DNA of 64,000 nt from Pezicula radicicola. Lineage: Eukaryota; Ascomycota; Leotiomycetes; Helotiales; Dermateaceae. Position 1 is the stretch's first letter, and each line of letters starts with the position of its first letter. The stretch is taken from positions 623,709-687,708 of the forward strand of contig PDUO01000025.1 in NCBI GenBank assembly GCA_003008705.1. Direction: 5' to 3'. The translations under genes and the position numbers were made by a program. Below, piece by piece: positions 34,673 to 45,949 of this stretch. Under the pieces are notes generated by a model. That model was not told the DNA's origin. It saw only the letters and a program-made list of their open reading frames with translations, and made no database searches.

Positions 34673-35308
34673 ATGGCTTCTTCTAAAGACATAATTCCAC
34701 AAACATTTTATAAAATCGACCGACATTTTAATACACAAAGCCAAACACCCCTAACGCTAACCTCAACCATCCACCCCCTAACATTCCGAACTCCCCTCCC
34801 ATCCGACTTCCCAGCCCTAACATCCCTCCTCACCAACCCAGCAACTACAGCCGACGACCTCTCCGTCTCCAATCAAACTCCCTCTGAACAAAAAGCAATG
34901 TTAGAATCCTGGAGTAAACCGACCCAACCCCCCAAATCCCTCAATTTCATAATCCTCGCCTCAGGAATACCCATTGGAATCACAGGACTCGGTTGGATAG
35001 GACCTCACAAGAAAGGAGATGAGAAGGAGGAATTTGGGAAAGCGGGTGCTGTTGGTGTTATGTTAAATCCGGGGGCTAGGGGGAAGGGATTTGCGTTTGA
35101 GGCACTGAGGATTAGTATTGATTATGGGTTGAGAGAATTAGGGTTGGTGGAGATTAGGATTGGGACTACTAGTAGGAATTTGGCTATGAGGGGGTTGATG
35201 GAGAGGAAGTTTGGGATGCAGGCTGAGGTTTGTGAACTGGATCGGTTTGGGAATGATTTGGTTTGGAGGATTGGGAGGGAGGAGTGGTTAACGAGGAAAC
35301 ATGAATAA
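34673..35308 (+). CDS. GNAT-family N-acetyltransferase
   Basis: Single-exon 211-residue protein with the RimJ/RimL-like acetyltransferase fold (Acetyltransf_3 type). Acetyl-CoA would be the donor; the acceptor is unknown. The N-terminal part reads LTFRTPLPSDFPALTSLLTN, a typical GNAT opening. The acetyl-CoA binding motif appears as VGVMLNPGARGKGFAFEALR (near residues 122-141), including the R-G-K-G core. It is followed by IDYGLRELGLVEIRIGTTSR and NLAMRGLMERKFGM, matching the last helices of the fold. The ATG lies in good context (AAAATGGCT). Nothing is broken. Neighbours give no clue to substrate. Confidence 0.82.
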   Translation: MASSKDIIPQTFYKIDRHFNTQSQTPLTLTSTIHPLTFRTPLPSDFPALTSLLTNPATTADDLSVSNQTPSEQKAMLESWSKPTQPPKSLNFIILASGIPIGITGLGWIGPHKKGDEKEEFGKAGAVGVMLNPGARGKGFAFEALRISIDYGLRELGLVEIRIGTTSRNLAMRGLMERKFGMQAEVCELDRFGNDLVWRIGREEWLTRKHE

Positions 35309-35890
35309 GGGTTTTCTTCATCTTCTGTATCTTTTGGGGGCTTTGGGTTTGGTTAGTTAAGGTGAGAGGATGCTCTTGTTGCTCATTCTCGTCTTAGCTT
35401 GTTAGGAATTCAAGAATAAAGTGATCAATTGAAGCTATTAAAGGAGGTGGTTGCCAACCCATATAAGACTAATGCCAAGCATTCGAGTCACTAAGTAGTT
35501 TTCCTCAATTTGTAAGCACAATTCCAAACCTGGTGAACTATGCTCGCTTATGTACAGTTCACGTACAATTGCCACCACCCCCTCCTTAATCATTATTTTG
35601 CAGGATGCGCTCCCTGTGATTAGGTAGCTCGACACTCTACCTTCCTTGTGTTTCACCACGAGTGTTCTATAGCGAGTGAAGGCTCTGTTGCGTTCTATCA
35701 CTTCCATGCTGAGGACATCGTTACTGTGACAACGAAAGCAACAAACAGGAATTTAGGCAGACGTTGCTGCTACCTAGTTTTGCGTCACAGACAAACCTAG
35801 GTGGCTTATGATATAAACTTCGTGAGAAGGTCAATAACCCAACAACAACAATAACAACAACAATACACAATACACAATACACATATCACC
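35309..35890. other. Intergenic, promoter of the sirtuin gene
   Basis: No gene recognised. A CAA/ACA-rich leader (AACAACAACAATAACAAC and repeated ACACAATACACA) immediately precedes the sirtuin ATG and is probably 5' UTR. Confidence 0.45.
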
Positions 35891-37391
35891 ATGGCTTGCT
35901 CTGCCCCCAAAATCCCCGAAGAAGAGCGCTATGAAACACCCGAGTCGGTCGATCAAAAGGCTCAAACCCTTGCAAACCAGATAAGGAAAAGCAAACATTT
36001 CACGGCCTTTACTGGGGCGGGCATCTCTACTTCTGCTGGTGAGCTTGAATACTGGGAGTGACACACCCATATCTTGATATAATCATCTGAACGAACGTGT
36101 TACAGGCATTCCTGACTTCCGCGGCCCTGAAGGCGCCTGGACGCTCAGGGCCCAAGGAAGACAGCGTACTTCGAAGGCTGTCAGCACGTTACAGGCTGTT
36201 CCAACGCCTACGCATATGGCGCTTGTGGAGTTGCAGAACCGAGGGATCCTGAAGTACCTGGTCAGTCAGAATTGTGACGGGTTGCACAGGAAGAGTGGGA
36301 TGTTGCCTGTGAGTCTGCCATGAAAATATCGATGTAGAAGTATCGAATTTTGATTGTTTCCTTACCAATCTCAGGACAAAATATCCGAGCTGCATGGTAA
36401 CAGCAACCGCGAGTATTGCAAGGACTGTGGAAAAGAGTATATTCGTGGTACGTGTTTTAACTCCTGCAATCTTATTATATCATTACGCTTACTCTCAACA
36501 GATTTTCGAGCCGTAGCTACCTACGAGAAGACCGTCCGTGATCATCGCACAGGGCGGAAATGCGCCCGATGCGGTGGAGTACTTCTCGATAGCATCGTCA
36601 ATTTTGGGGAATCGTTACCTGCCCAAGCTCTCCAGCGCGCCTTTGATCATGCCAAAAAGGCCGACCTTTGTCTTGTCCTCGGATCTTCTCTCACGGTGAC
36701 GCCGGCCAACGAGATTCCTGAAGTGGTCGGTCAAAGGCGAGGTGCCAAACTCGCTATTTGCAACCTTCAGAAGACGCCGTTAGACGAGCTCTCAGACCTG
36801 CGCATTTACTCCAAGACGGACGACCTGATGATCTGCGTGATGGAGAAGCTCGACATCCCGATTCCACCATTCATCCTCCATCGCCGTCTAGTCATTGAAA
36901 TGGAGACGAAGGAAGATACGCGACACAAGTTGACGGTAAGGGGTGTCGACGTAGATGGTACCCCTGTTACATTCCTCCGCTCTGTCAAGCTTGAGGACAA
37001 CAGACGTGTCGCCCGCTCTGAACCGTTTGTCATCAACTTTCGTGGCGACTTGGATTCTGGGACGCAATTAAAACTCGAACTTGAGTTCATGGGACACTAC
37101 CGCGAGCCTAATCTGGAGATTATTCATGAATACAATAATGAGCACGATACACAGACTTTGCATCTTCTCAAATACAACCCTCACACTGGGGAGTGGAAGG
37201 CGAGCGAGCAGACCGGTCTGGCTGCTAGTGATATGAGGCACGATAATATGGAGAGGACGCAAAATGCAACGCCAATCCCCGTCGAGGATGCCAGTGTGCC
37301 CGACAATGTGAAGCCGACTCCTGCAGCTACTGCTTTACCCGATATCATAGATCTAACATTGGAGAGTGACACTTCATCAGGGACTCTATAA
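35891..37391 (+). CDS. SIRT6/7-like NAD-dependent protein deacylase with C-terminal extension
   Basis: Sirtuin, class IV-like. Exons 35891-36038, 36106-36308, 36375-36447 and 36502-37391 give 437 residues. NAD-binding motif FTAFTGAGISTSAGIPDFRG spans the first intron, followed by GPEGAWTLRAQGR as in SIRT6/7. Catalytic motif is SQNCDGLHRKSG, then ELHGNSNREYCKDCGKEY with the first zinc Cys pair and GRKCARCGGVL with the second. LVLGSSLTVTPANEIP and AICNLQKTPLDELSDLRI complete the Rossmann part, ending near residue 270. Residues ~280-410 (LVIEMETKEDTRHKLTVRGV, KLELEFMGHYREPNLEI) look like a beta-rich domain I do not recognise. The tail IIDLTLESD resembles a SUMO-interacting motif. Likely nuclear, acting on histones or other proteins; inferred from family. 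Confidence 0.88.
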
Positions 37392-38552
37392 CATCGTTTC
37401 TAATAGCATTCTACACGCATCATAGTTGCACCGTTCAACTCATCACCTTCACGGAGTCACACCTTGCTCTGAGCTGTACTCATTATTCAACTCAGGGTGC
37501 AAATAATAACCAAACACCCACTGCTGAATGGGAAGCATTGTTTATGTCCCAACCGCGGGTCCACTTGGGTTGCCTGTCCACGCTAAGTATACCAACCTTG
37601 TCAAAGCAGTAGTTCGACATTCTCCGTGAGGATCTTAGCGATGTCAGACGAGCATGGTGAGAGCAGTGACGTCGAAATTCAAGTTGGCACATTAGCTGGG
37701 CTGCGGTATCTACAAACTGAGAATACGTCTAATATATGAGAACGTCACCATGACTTGAGAAGTTATAGAAAACTTCCGTAAGGTTAAGAAGGTTCGCTCT
37801 TAAAATACCCAAATCGGGCAAAAGAGCTAGCGGCAGAACAGTGGAGTCAACAGACCAGTTGTTGTCTCGGATTATAGGTTTCCTGTCATGTTACCCACTT
37901 CAGCCCGGTCTTGGTACTAGGGTATGATAAGAGAGCGATGGATTGTTGTTTTCCAAATCTTGTTTGTCTCTACTCTCTACTTTTAACCAGTTCGGTGCTT
38001 TCTACACATTGGTCATGAAATAAACCTACGAATGACCGACAGATTTAGTCATTGCATTGATTTCTGTGTATAGACTCATTCCTTAACAGTACTTGCGTAC
38101 CTAGCCATCCTTTTTAATTCGGCCCAGCTAAGCACATGAAAATTGTAGTTCCATCCTGGGCATTTTTTTCTGCGATTAGAGACTTAGTTTCTCGCTGAAA
38201 AGAAGGGATGCAATTATGTATCTATAATCACGTGACACCACGACCCTTTACGGGCAAGATATTTTTCCCTCAGTTTGTCTTGTGAAGACCACGGATTTAA
38301 ATACTTCTGACTAGGTTGTTATCTAATATATATGAACTCATAACACCGATTGGGCATTGTAGCAGATCTTTAACAATGTTATCTTCAAGTATACACGTGA
38401 TAATTTAAGCGACGATCAGGGGTCCCCGCATTACAAGTAAAAACGTCATCATCAAATGGCATGGTGTTGAAGAAGTCAAGAGATAGGAACATATCATCAA
38501 TCTCAGCCCCTTTCACATTCCTTGAAAATAAGAGCAACAGCATCAATTGAAT
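37392..38552. other. Intergenic, nothing recognised
   Basis: 1.16 kb between the sirtuin and the aldo-keto reductase. Contains two CACGTG hexamers (near 38230 and 38394) and one TTAAGCGAC motif (38405-38413). Confidence 0.4.
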
Positions 38553-39657
38553 ATGGGCGTCTTAACACGATATCTAGTTGTCGCATTAGCAAGTGCAGTC
38601 TTACCAGCTTGGTGTTACGATGCTCAACAACCTATCACTCCACATGAGCTCTCGCAGCCATTGATTGGGTTTGGAACATGGAATCTCAAGGTCTCCGAAG
38701 AAAATACCACTGAAGCAGTCTCCCTCGCGATTCAAGCTGGGTACCGCCAGATTGACTGTGCAGCCATTTATGGAAATGAGAAAGAGGTTGGAAGGGGGAT
38801 TGCTGATGGTCTGAAAAAAGCAAATATCTCTAGAGAGGAACTTTGGGTTACTTCGAAGTTATGGAATGATCGGTATGTTACTTGGCTGATAGTGCCACAC
38901 TTGCCAAAATATGACCTCGCTAAGTACTTTCTAATAGCCATGGAGATCCTGTCTTGGTTGAATCAGGACTTATGCAAACGCTTGATAATCTTGGTCTTGA
39001 CTACGTTGATTTGTATCTGATGCATTGGCCAGTAGGTCACGAGGAAGGAACAAACAGAAATCATTTAGACTATGTTGAGGTACTCAGAACCGACGTCTTT
39101 GATCACACAAACTAACAAAATCTCAGACATGGCGTTCAATGGTCGCTCTTCCCACAACCAAAGCTTCTCACATTGGCGTCGCCAATTTCTCACCTTCTCA
39201 ACTCCGCGAAATCATTAGCAAAACAATCGTCAAACCATTTGCTCATCAAATGGAACTTCATCCATATCTACCACAATCAGGTTGGGTAGCAGCACATAAA
39301 GTATTAGGTATCTCAGTAACAGCATACTCACCCCTCGGAAACACCAACCCAACCTACAAGAATATCCAAGAACCACCTCCTCTATTACAAAACGATGTAC
39401 TTGTCGGGATTGCCAAAGCGATAAACTGTACTCCTGCTCAGGTAGCTCTCGCTTGGGGTATGGGACGTGAAACTAGTGTCATTCCTAAATCTTCACATCC
39501 TGAGCATATTCGTGAGAATTTGGAATCTAGCAAGTGTATTTTGGGGTATGAGGATTTGGCTCGATTGAGATTGATGGGGAGGAAGTATTTGACTAGGTTT
39601 AATAACCCGAGTCGGTCTTGGGGAGTCACGCTTTTTGAGGGCTTGGAGGATGCGTAG
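38553..39657 (+). CDS. Aldo-keto reductase with N-terminal signal peptide
   Basis: NADPH-dependent aldo-keto reductase. Exons 38553-38872, 38938-39079 and 39127-39657 give 330 residues. Junctions restore conserved text: KLWND(CG|C)HGDPVLVESG and LDYVE|TWRSMVAL. The fold is evident from LIGFGTWNLK, DCAAIYGNEKEVGRG (catalytic Asp and Tyr), LWVTSKLWND (Lys), LYLMHWPVG (His), and IGVANFSPSQL; the nucleotide-binding VIPKSSHPEHIRENLES is near the end. Unusually, the protein starts MGVLTRYLVVALASAVLPAWC, a clear hydrophobic signal followed by Tyr-Asp-Ala-Gln before the barrel, so it may enter the secretory pathway; most family members are cytosolic. The ATG at 38553 is the only plausible start. Substrate is not predictable. 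Confidence 0.85.
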
Positions 39658-40153
39658 GACTGCGTTTATGAAATTGATGACTTGATGACTTGATGAGATT
39701 ATCTCCTAGAGTATGGACGGATCCAAGGATTTAAGAATCATTGCAATCAATGAGATTGCTTTGCCAAGTTTTTTTTAAAAGACTGGCGTAAAGGTACAAT
39801 ATTCTCGTAGCATGTGGTTTGGCACTAGTAGCTTACTAGGAATAGCTTCAGTTCGACTAATAAATTGCCTTATTCTACAAGACTTAGAATTAACATGGCT
39901 GTATTGGTGTTAGAGAAAGGCCAAGTTTCTTTTATTTCGCTGTTATCAGTGTTTTCAATAGACTCTATGCGCCGTCATTGATGTTACTTTTCGTGGCCTA
40001 GCTTGCCTGAGGCGTCATCATTCTTACCCTGATACATATTTTGATGGCCGCGATGACAAGCTAACCATTGAGATACTTACGCCCTACATCAGCATTACCC
40101 TTGTAGAATTTACCCGACAGCTCTTCATCGCCAGCGTGCCTTGTGCTGAAAGC
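39658..40153. other. Intergenic, nothing recognised
   Basis: About 0.5 kb between two genes on the plus strand. No open frame or repeat of note. Confidence 0.4.
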
Positions 40154-41223
40154 ATGGCAGAGCAGGAATCGCAACCCAGCGCGGCTGCCGATGCGGATGT
40201 TCAGACTGAGTTCAAGAAGCTATCTCTCAGCATCTTGAATGAAAAGCACCGGAGTCCGATTTTGAGGGCCGTTTCCAATATTCTCTCCACAGATATTGCC
40301 GAGGCCACTTATGCGCAGATTGTCGACGGCTTGCCTCTTGCCAGTGTTCTTGAAGAAGCCTATGCAGATCCTATCTTGGATGCCAAGCATCCCATTTATC
40401 AACACGAAAAGCTCTGCCCCGGCGTACTAGAGAAAACGAAGTCGATCCGAGCTGGATTTGATCCTAATGTATTGCAATTCGACTCAAGAGTAAGTATCCC
40501 ATGGTCACCATATAGAACAATAGCCTGACATGCTGTTATCAGCTTTTATTCGCCTATCAAGCTGCGTCGCCAGGATCCAGATCTTTTAACACACGTCTTA
40601 TAGAGATCGTTACCGTAACCGTACATCAAATCGCAGTCCTGCTCTTCCAGTTGGATACAAGCTTGCACAGAGATAACAAAATCACATCGTGGACGCCGCC
40701 TAAGGAAAGCGAAGTGTGGTGGCGCTTCAACCCCAACGGACCACCGCCAACGCTCTTCAGCCACAACTGGTATGTCGACCATAGTCAATACCCTGAAGAC
40801 ATCGGCGACATGGTTGGATACTGGGCTGAGGGTCGTATCCTTGGCGGTGTCATCTTGTTCAACCGACACATCCCCGATTCTGACGCTGTGTTCTTCCATG
40901 CAGACCGTGAGGAAGCGACCTATCGAATCTACCAGTTAATTCCCAGCCAGAAACAACAACTTTTAGATTTTTTACTCTCCGAGTCACAACAACAGCAGTG
41001 TCCGCTGCCTATTCTGCCCAGCGATAACAACAGCTACCGCATCGACCCCGAGGAGCCTATCGCACTAACTGGTGTGTACCGTGATATTTGGGAGCGTAAC
41101 CCGCCACCAGAGTACGCGGGTGATGGACGAGGTACGACCGTGTACGATCCCCTCAATTACCCCACCAAGATGGATCAGTATGAAGCTCGGGCACGCTTCC
41201 GGACGAGGCATGAGAGGTATTGA
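40154..41223 (+). CDS. Conserved fungal protein of unknown function
   Basis: Two exons (40154-40489 and 40543-41223; GTAAGT...CAG, phase 0) encode 338 residues. The N-terminal third is helical and charged (LSLSILNEKHRSPILRAVSN). The second exon opens LLFAYQAASPGSRSFNTRLI and continues with DTSLHRDNKITSWTPP, WWRFNPNGPPPTLFSHNWY and DMVGYWAEGRILGGVILFNR. Later come ATYRIYQLIPSQKQQLLDFL, GVYRDIWERNPPP and DPLNYPTKMDQYE. I recall similar lineage-specific fungal proteins with the WWRF...PPTLF and DMVGYWAE(A/G)RI(L)GGV blocks but know no function. No signal peptide or membrane helix. The ATG at 40154 is preceded by an in-frame stretch without ATG. Confidence 0.7.
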
Positions 41224-41837
41224 TTGTTGCTACGATCAGATAGACAAATTGGAGCGCAAGATTAGCAACGAATCAGTGGTTTACATGGAACAGGCTCGGC
41301 TCAAGACCAAGTGACGCGTCAAAGCCTTGTATCGGTCAACTATGGTGTAAGATAGGGGTCATGTCAAGATTCCGATATGGAATTAGATGTTATACTACAG
41401 TATTCAAGGCATTAAACAGCTAGCTTTACGGCAGGAGGTTGGTTGCTCGTTTATTGTCAAAGCTTTTCCTTCCGAACTTAGATTCGGAGACCCCTTCTCC
41501 ATTTCAACCACCGCCACAGGCTCTGGTTCTTCTCGATTAATTGTGATCTCTCCTTTTTCATCTAAGTACTTCTTCAATTCAGGCTGTTTATGGAGGTATG
41601 CCTCGACATTCTGGCATTAGATGTACCGACATCCATTGTTATACTAATAGTTGATTAGGGGCAAGCTGTTTCTCTTATGTTAGGCTCCATTTTCCCACAG
41701 TATCACAGACTTAAAAACACACTACCAGAAAGGTGCTACTTTTAAGTCACATTTTATTCCTATGGTTCCTAGAAACTTGTCATAGACTTTTGTCTGTGAG
41801 GTTGGAGTAAATGGCCGGTTACTAACTCTATTTCAGT
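41224..41837. other. Intergenic, nothing recognised
   Basis: About 0.6 kb before the NCS1 permease relic. A 77-codon frame at 41387-41620 has no recognisable features. Confidence 0.4.
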
Positions 41838-42556
41838 TCCGCAACCACGACCCAAAATATCATCGGATTCTTTCTCTACATCATTGCTTATCTCCCAATA
41901 ATTCTATTCATCAAGCCGCATAAGCTTACACCCTTCATGTGGCCTGCATTTATCGGCACCGTCGGCACACTATTTGGTCTGATAGCCTGATCAATTAACA
42001 AAAACGGAGGTTCTCTAGGGAACCTCGTTATCCCAACCGTCATCCTCTCAAGCAGTGCCTGTGGTTTCCGCTTCATCCAATATATCAGCAGTGTAGTAGG
42101 AACCTACGTTGGACCAGCAGACCGATTCTCCAACTGGACACGATTTTCAAAGAATAAGAACTCGCATATTCTCGGTGCTGCAATACCAATGCCAATAACA
42201 ATTACGCTATGCGCACTACTTGGAGCTTTAACAGCTAGTGTGACTCGTGCTATTTATGGAACGACATATTGCAAATTATTGATACTCCTTCAATTCATTC
42301 AAACTGAGGAATATACAGCTAGTTGTCGAGCTGCTATTTTCTTTGCTGGCTTGCTATTTTCTCGCATCAGATATTTGTTAATGTTACGCAGAATAATTAT
42401 GGTGTTGGTACGGATCTTGTTGATATCTTTCCGAGGTATGTTCCTATGAGGAGGGTGGCTGTGTTGCTTTGCGTTATTGGGGTTGTTATTCAACCTTGGA
42501 GGTTTTTTGGCGCAGGCTACAGTTTTTATCTCTGTTATTTCTAGTTTTGCAGCATT
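41838..42556 (+). pseudogene. NCS1 (uracil/thiamine/allantoin permease) relic
   Basis: Only the C-terminal half of an NCS1-family nucleobase permease is present. It opens after an apparent TTTCAG acceptor with SATTTQNIIGFFLYIIAYLP, then WPAFIGTVGTLFGLIA followed by an in-frame TGA at 41988-41990. The same frame continues FRFIQYISSVVGTYVGPADR, SNWTRFSKNKNSHILGAAIP and FIQTEEYTASCRAAIFFAGL. It shifts near 42363 to QIFVNVTQNNYGVGTDLVDI and FPRYVPMRRVAVLLC, and again near 42512 to AQATVFISVISSFAAF before stops. The N-terminal half is absent upstream. One stop plus two frameshifts plus truncation make this a clear relic. Text such as DWTR(Y/F)SK and QIFVNVTQNN belongs to the Fur4/Thi7/Dal4 side of NCS1. 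Confidence 0.85.
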
Positions 42557-42854
42557 CTAATAAGGGTAATATGGTCTCCGTGGAGAAGGACGTTGGAGAG
42601 TTGGCAGTTTGATAAGTCACAGAGATAAAATTTTGAGACAAATAGAAAGTGGTGTTTACTCTGAAATAGTAAATTTCCCTTGACCCATTTCTAATCTAAT
42701 CTATTTTAGTTTTTTATCTTCTATAATTTATTCCAAATCCCAATTCAACCATATCTAAGCCAAACACCTCGCTCAATCTTTTACCAATACCATATCTCTA
42801 GAGACCTAGTTCCATCACAAAAGGGAGATCTATATTCCAAAGCCCAGTGAAACC

Positions 42855-44773
42855 TCAGGTCAACGCAGGCATACCAACAACGAAATGCTTCCGTTTCTTA
42901 ATTCCAAAAAGAGAAGTTACAAACCCAATACTGGCGAATCCAACACAGCACCATAGTCCAGTGCTATATTGTTGCATAATTCCATGACCCTTGTTGATTT
43001 GTACAGCCTGCACAATGGCCGATGCGAGAGCAAGACCAACTCCGGATCCAATTTGAAATGCAGTATTGATCATACCTCCACATAGCGATTTAGCATTCAC
43101 AGGGACCGATCCTAGTAAAATGATTGTGCAGGAACAGTATACTACAGTGACACCTGCTACTATCATGAGGCTTGTTGGGAGGACGTGTTTCCAACTACAT
43201 TATACATAAGTCAAATGTGGTACTTCAGGATAGAGGGAAATTTACTTACAAATTGATGTCGCCTTCCTTAATTAGGGAACTTGGGATGGGAGCAATGATA
43301 CATAGTGCCATGCCGAAGAGGAGGATTGCCTTTGGGTGATCGAATTTCTTCAATACTGTCCCCATGCCCAGCGAGCAGGCAAATCCCATAGCCCCCATAG
43401 GAAGAAATCTAATTGCGGTTTGTGCAGCAGAAAGATGGTTTATTTCCTGGGCAATCAGGACCGTGTAATATATCACTATCTGATAGCTTCCGTATGTAAC
43501 TAGATGAAATTAACAGCTGTTCGAGAAATAAACAGAATTTATACTACGTACCAAATCCAGAGACCCAAAGTGCAGCGAAATTCGGTATTTTCCAAAGCGA
43601 CAGTGGCATGATTGGGTTCTTGACTTTCTTCTCTACCCATGTGAAGATGCCAAGGAGTCCGACGGATAATATGAGAAGGACAATGATGAAAGCCTTGTTC
43701 CACCCGTAAACACCTCCACTTGAAAGCACAAACGACAAGAGGATCAAACCAGCGGTAGACAGCCCAGCTCCGAGAATATCCAATCTGGGTTTGTCGTGTC
43801 CTTCTAAGCGGTCTTTGGGTAGTACCCACCAACCAAGTATACCCAAAGTGCCAGTAATAATAACGGAAATCCGGAATAGATATCGCCAGCCCAAAGAAGA
43901 CGTCAAGAAACCGCCAAATATGAGGCCCGAGCAAAATCCAACTGCTCCCGAAGCCGCAAAGAAGGACAAGGCCCTATTCCGATCCTTGGACACAAAATAT
44001 GAACTGATAATGCCGACAGACGAGGGTACCGTCATGGCAGCACCAATTCCTTGCAGCGCTCTGAAGACAGCAACCTGGATGAAGGTGTTTCCAAATCCAT
44101 TTGCTAGAGTCCAGATTGAAATCCAGAACATGCCAGCGCAGAAGATAAACTTTCTACCATGTCTATCGGCCAATACTCCAGCAAGAAGTAGGAATCCACC
44201 AAAAGTAAGTGTGTAGGCTGATATTAACCATTGCAAGTCGCCGGCTTCAACGTCGAATTCCTTCTGGATGGCGGGTAGGGAAATGTTGACTCCTGTCATG
44301 AAGACGTTATCAAGTAACTGAGATCCACAGGTAACCATGAGGATCATTGCACCACGCCAGGAAGAAAGAGTTCCGATGTCCGGATATTGAGCCGCAACGC
44401 TCTCCGCTTCATCAGGTAAATGAGTATTCTGTAAACCGAAGACAGGAGAAGGTGGTCTCGTAGAAACAGGCGTATTAAAAGCCGAAGTATTGAACTGAGA
44501 AGGAACTTCACGAATAACAGAAGCCGGACCCTGCAAAGCAGCTTTCGGTCTCGAAATCGAATGCGATTTTTCTTGAGCTTGCATATAAGCTTCTCGATGC
44601 CCACTAATCGCAGATACTGATTGTCTTAAGGGCTCCATATCCTCAAGAGCGACATTATCCCTGAAGGGATGGTGTCCGGATACATTTGAGCGTCGTCGTG
44701 CTCCGATCGTGTTTTGCTGTGATCTGTCTATGTCGACACCGTCCACGAATACTCCCAGATATGAAGCTGTCAT
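42855..44773 (-). CDS. MFS drug/H+ antiporter, DHA2 (14-helix) type
   Basis: Polytopic efflux transporter. Exons 44773-43552, 43499-43250 and 43194-42855 give 603 residues. Junctions: VSGF(G|TT)TYGSYQ and GDIN(TT|T)WKHVL. A long cytoplasmic N-terminus of ~135 Ser/Pro-rich residues is followed by the first helix (AMILMVTCGSQLLDNVF). Then come MFS motifs LQWLISAYTLTFGGFLLLAG, VLADRHGRKFIFCAG and RALQGIGAAMTVPSSVG, and further helices to CVGFASIGFVTSLFGI; the C-terminus is short. Organisation and motifs fit fungal DHA2 multidrug or siderophore-like exporters; substrate unknown. The ATG at 44773 gives the full N-terminal tail. It is not obviously within a biosynthetic cluster. Confidence 0.85.
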
Positions 44774-45695
44774 GAAATTTATCAGCCCATTTCACACCGC
44801 ATGCCATTCAAAGATCCTACAAGTTTGGATCGAGTTCCTATCTGATGCCATGGCTTTGGTTGCAAGGATGGATTAAGCGACCGCACACCTGAGGGCAGGT
44901 TCCGCTACTCGTGATATCTTGAGTAAAAAGAAATGTGTAGTTGAACTGTTGAGATCCCACAACTTCGGTCTAGTTTTTAAACCTTTTCAGATGATGAGAC
45001 GATGATTTCTCCATTTCTCCATGTTGACCCACTCGCTAGAGATAGCTTTTGTCGCTAAGCCAATCCTTAGAGTTCTGTGTTGGTGGTGCATTAAGAGTGG
45101 GCTTGTCTTGAATCTATCGCCACTAGTTCGAGTCATATTTTTTTTTTTATAAAAAAAATGGTACCTGAACAAATGCGCCCTATTGCCAGCAGTTCATTTG
45201 TTCTTAAACTTCCTAGGCATTTGTTCAAGTTTACTTAGATTCATGTGACGCGAACCCTCTTGATCACGTGGCATTTGTGTCTGAGTTATCACAGTGCCTA
45301 GTTCGAGCGTTGCGTTATCTACGATATTTAGCGAGCGGTCTGTATTGATATATACTATTTTGACATTACTATACTATCGGGTTACTTGTTCCGCGCATAC
45401 TACCAATAAACGCCGTCTTTGATTCCGCATCTGTAAAATAACACCTCCACCAGCCTGAGTCCCCTTCACCGCAGTTTCTATCATGTCCTTGCGTACCGAC
45501 TCCCCACAATGGGCCCCGTTAGTCTCGACTCACATCTGGACACCTTGGTCACTCTGAGAAAGATGTGGTAAGCACCTATAACAGAACTCTATATGTCACA
45601 CGTGTTTGCCAGGGCAACTAGACAGTGAGCACGCTATAAATCTTTATCAAATTGCTTAGCGCGTGAATTGCACTAGCGTCAAAATCAGAATATCT
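44774..45695. other. Intergenic, includes a TTAAGCGACC motif and a T/A tract
   Basis: Upstream region of the MFS gene. One TTAAGCGACC motif lies at 44873-44882 and a T(11)-A(8) tract lies near 45138-45160. No gene is visible. Confidence 0.4.
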
Positions 45696-45949
45696 TCATT
45701 TTCTTCGACCCCGCTTCTTCTTCTTCTTTTTAACAACATCTCTTCTTCCACTATCTTCCACAACACCATAAATGCTATACCGCGAATGATCAGCTTCTGG
45801 AATCTCGACACATATAGGCGACTCAGGCGGCCCGGGATTCATAATGCATATTTGATCCGGCAGAAAACTCTTGTAGGGATTGACGTGTAAGACGTTCAGT
45901 TGCTTCATCCTACCAGGTAGTGAAGTGTTCAACAAGACAACCGCACCAC
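45696..45949 (-). other. Orphan exon-like open frame, possible gene fragment
   Basis: A minus-strand frame following an apparent CTAG acceptor reads GGAVVLLNTSLPGRMKQL, FLPDQICIMNPGPPESP, CVEIPEADHSRYSIYG and ends KKKKKKRGRRK before a stop. Composition looks protein-like rather than random, but I recognise no family and find no convincing upstream exon within ~200 bp. It could be the 3' exon of an uncharacterised gene or a fragment. The Lys/Arg tail may be a nuclear signal or simply a purine run. Confidence 0.35.
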
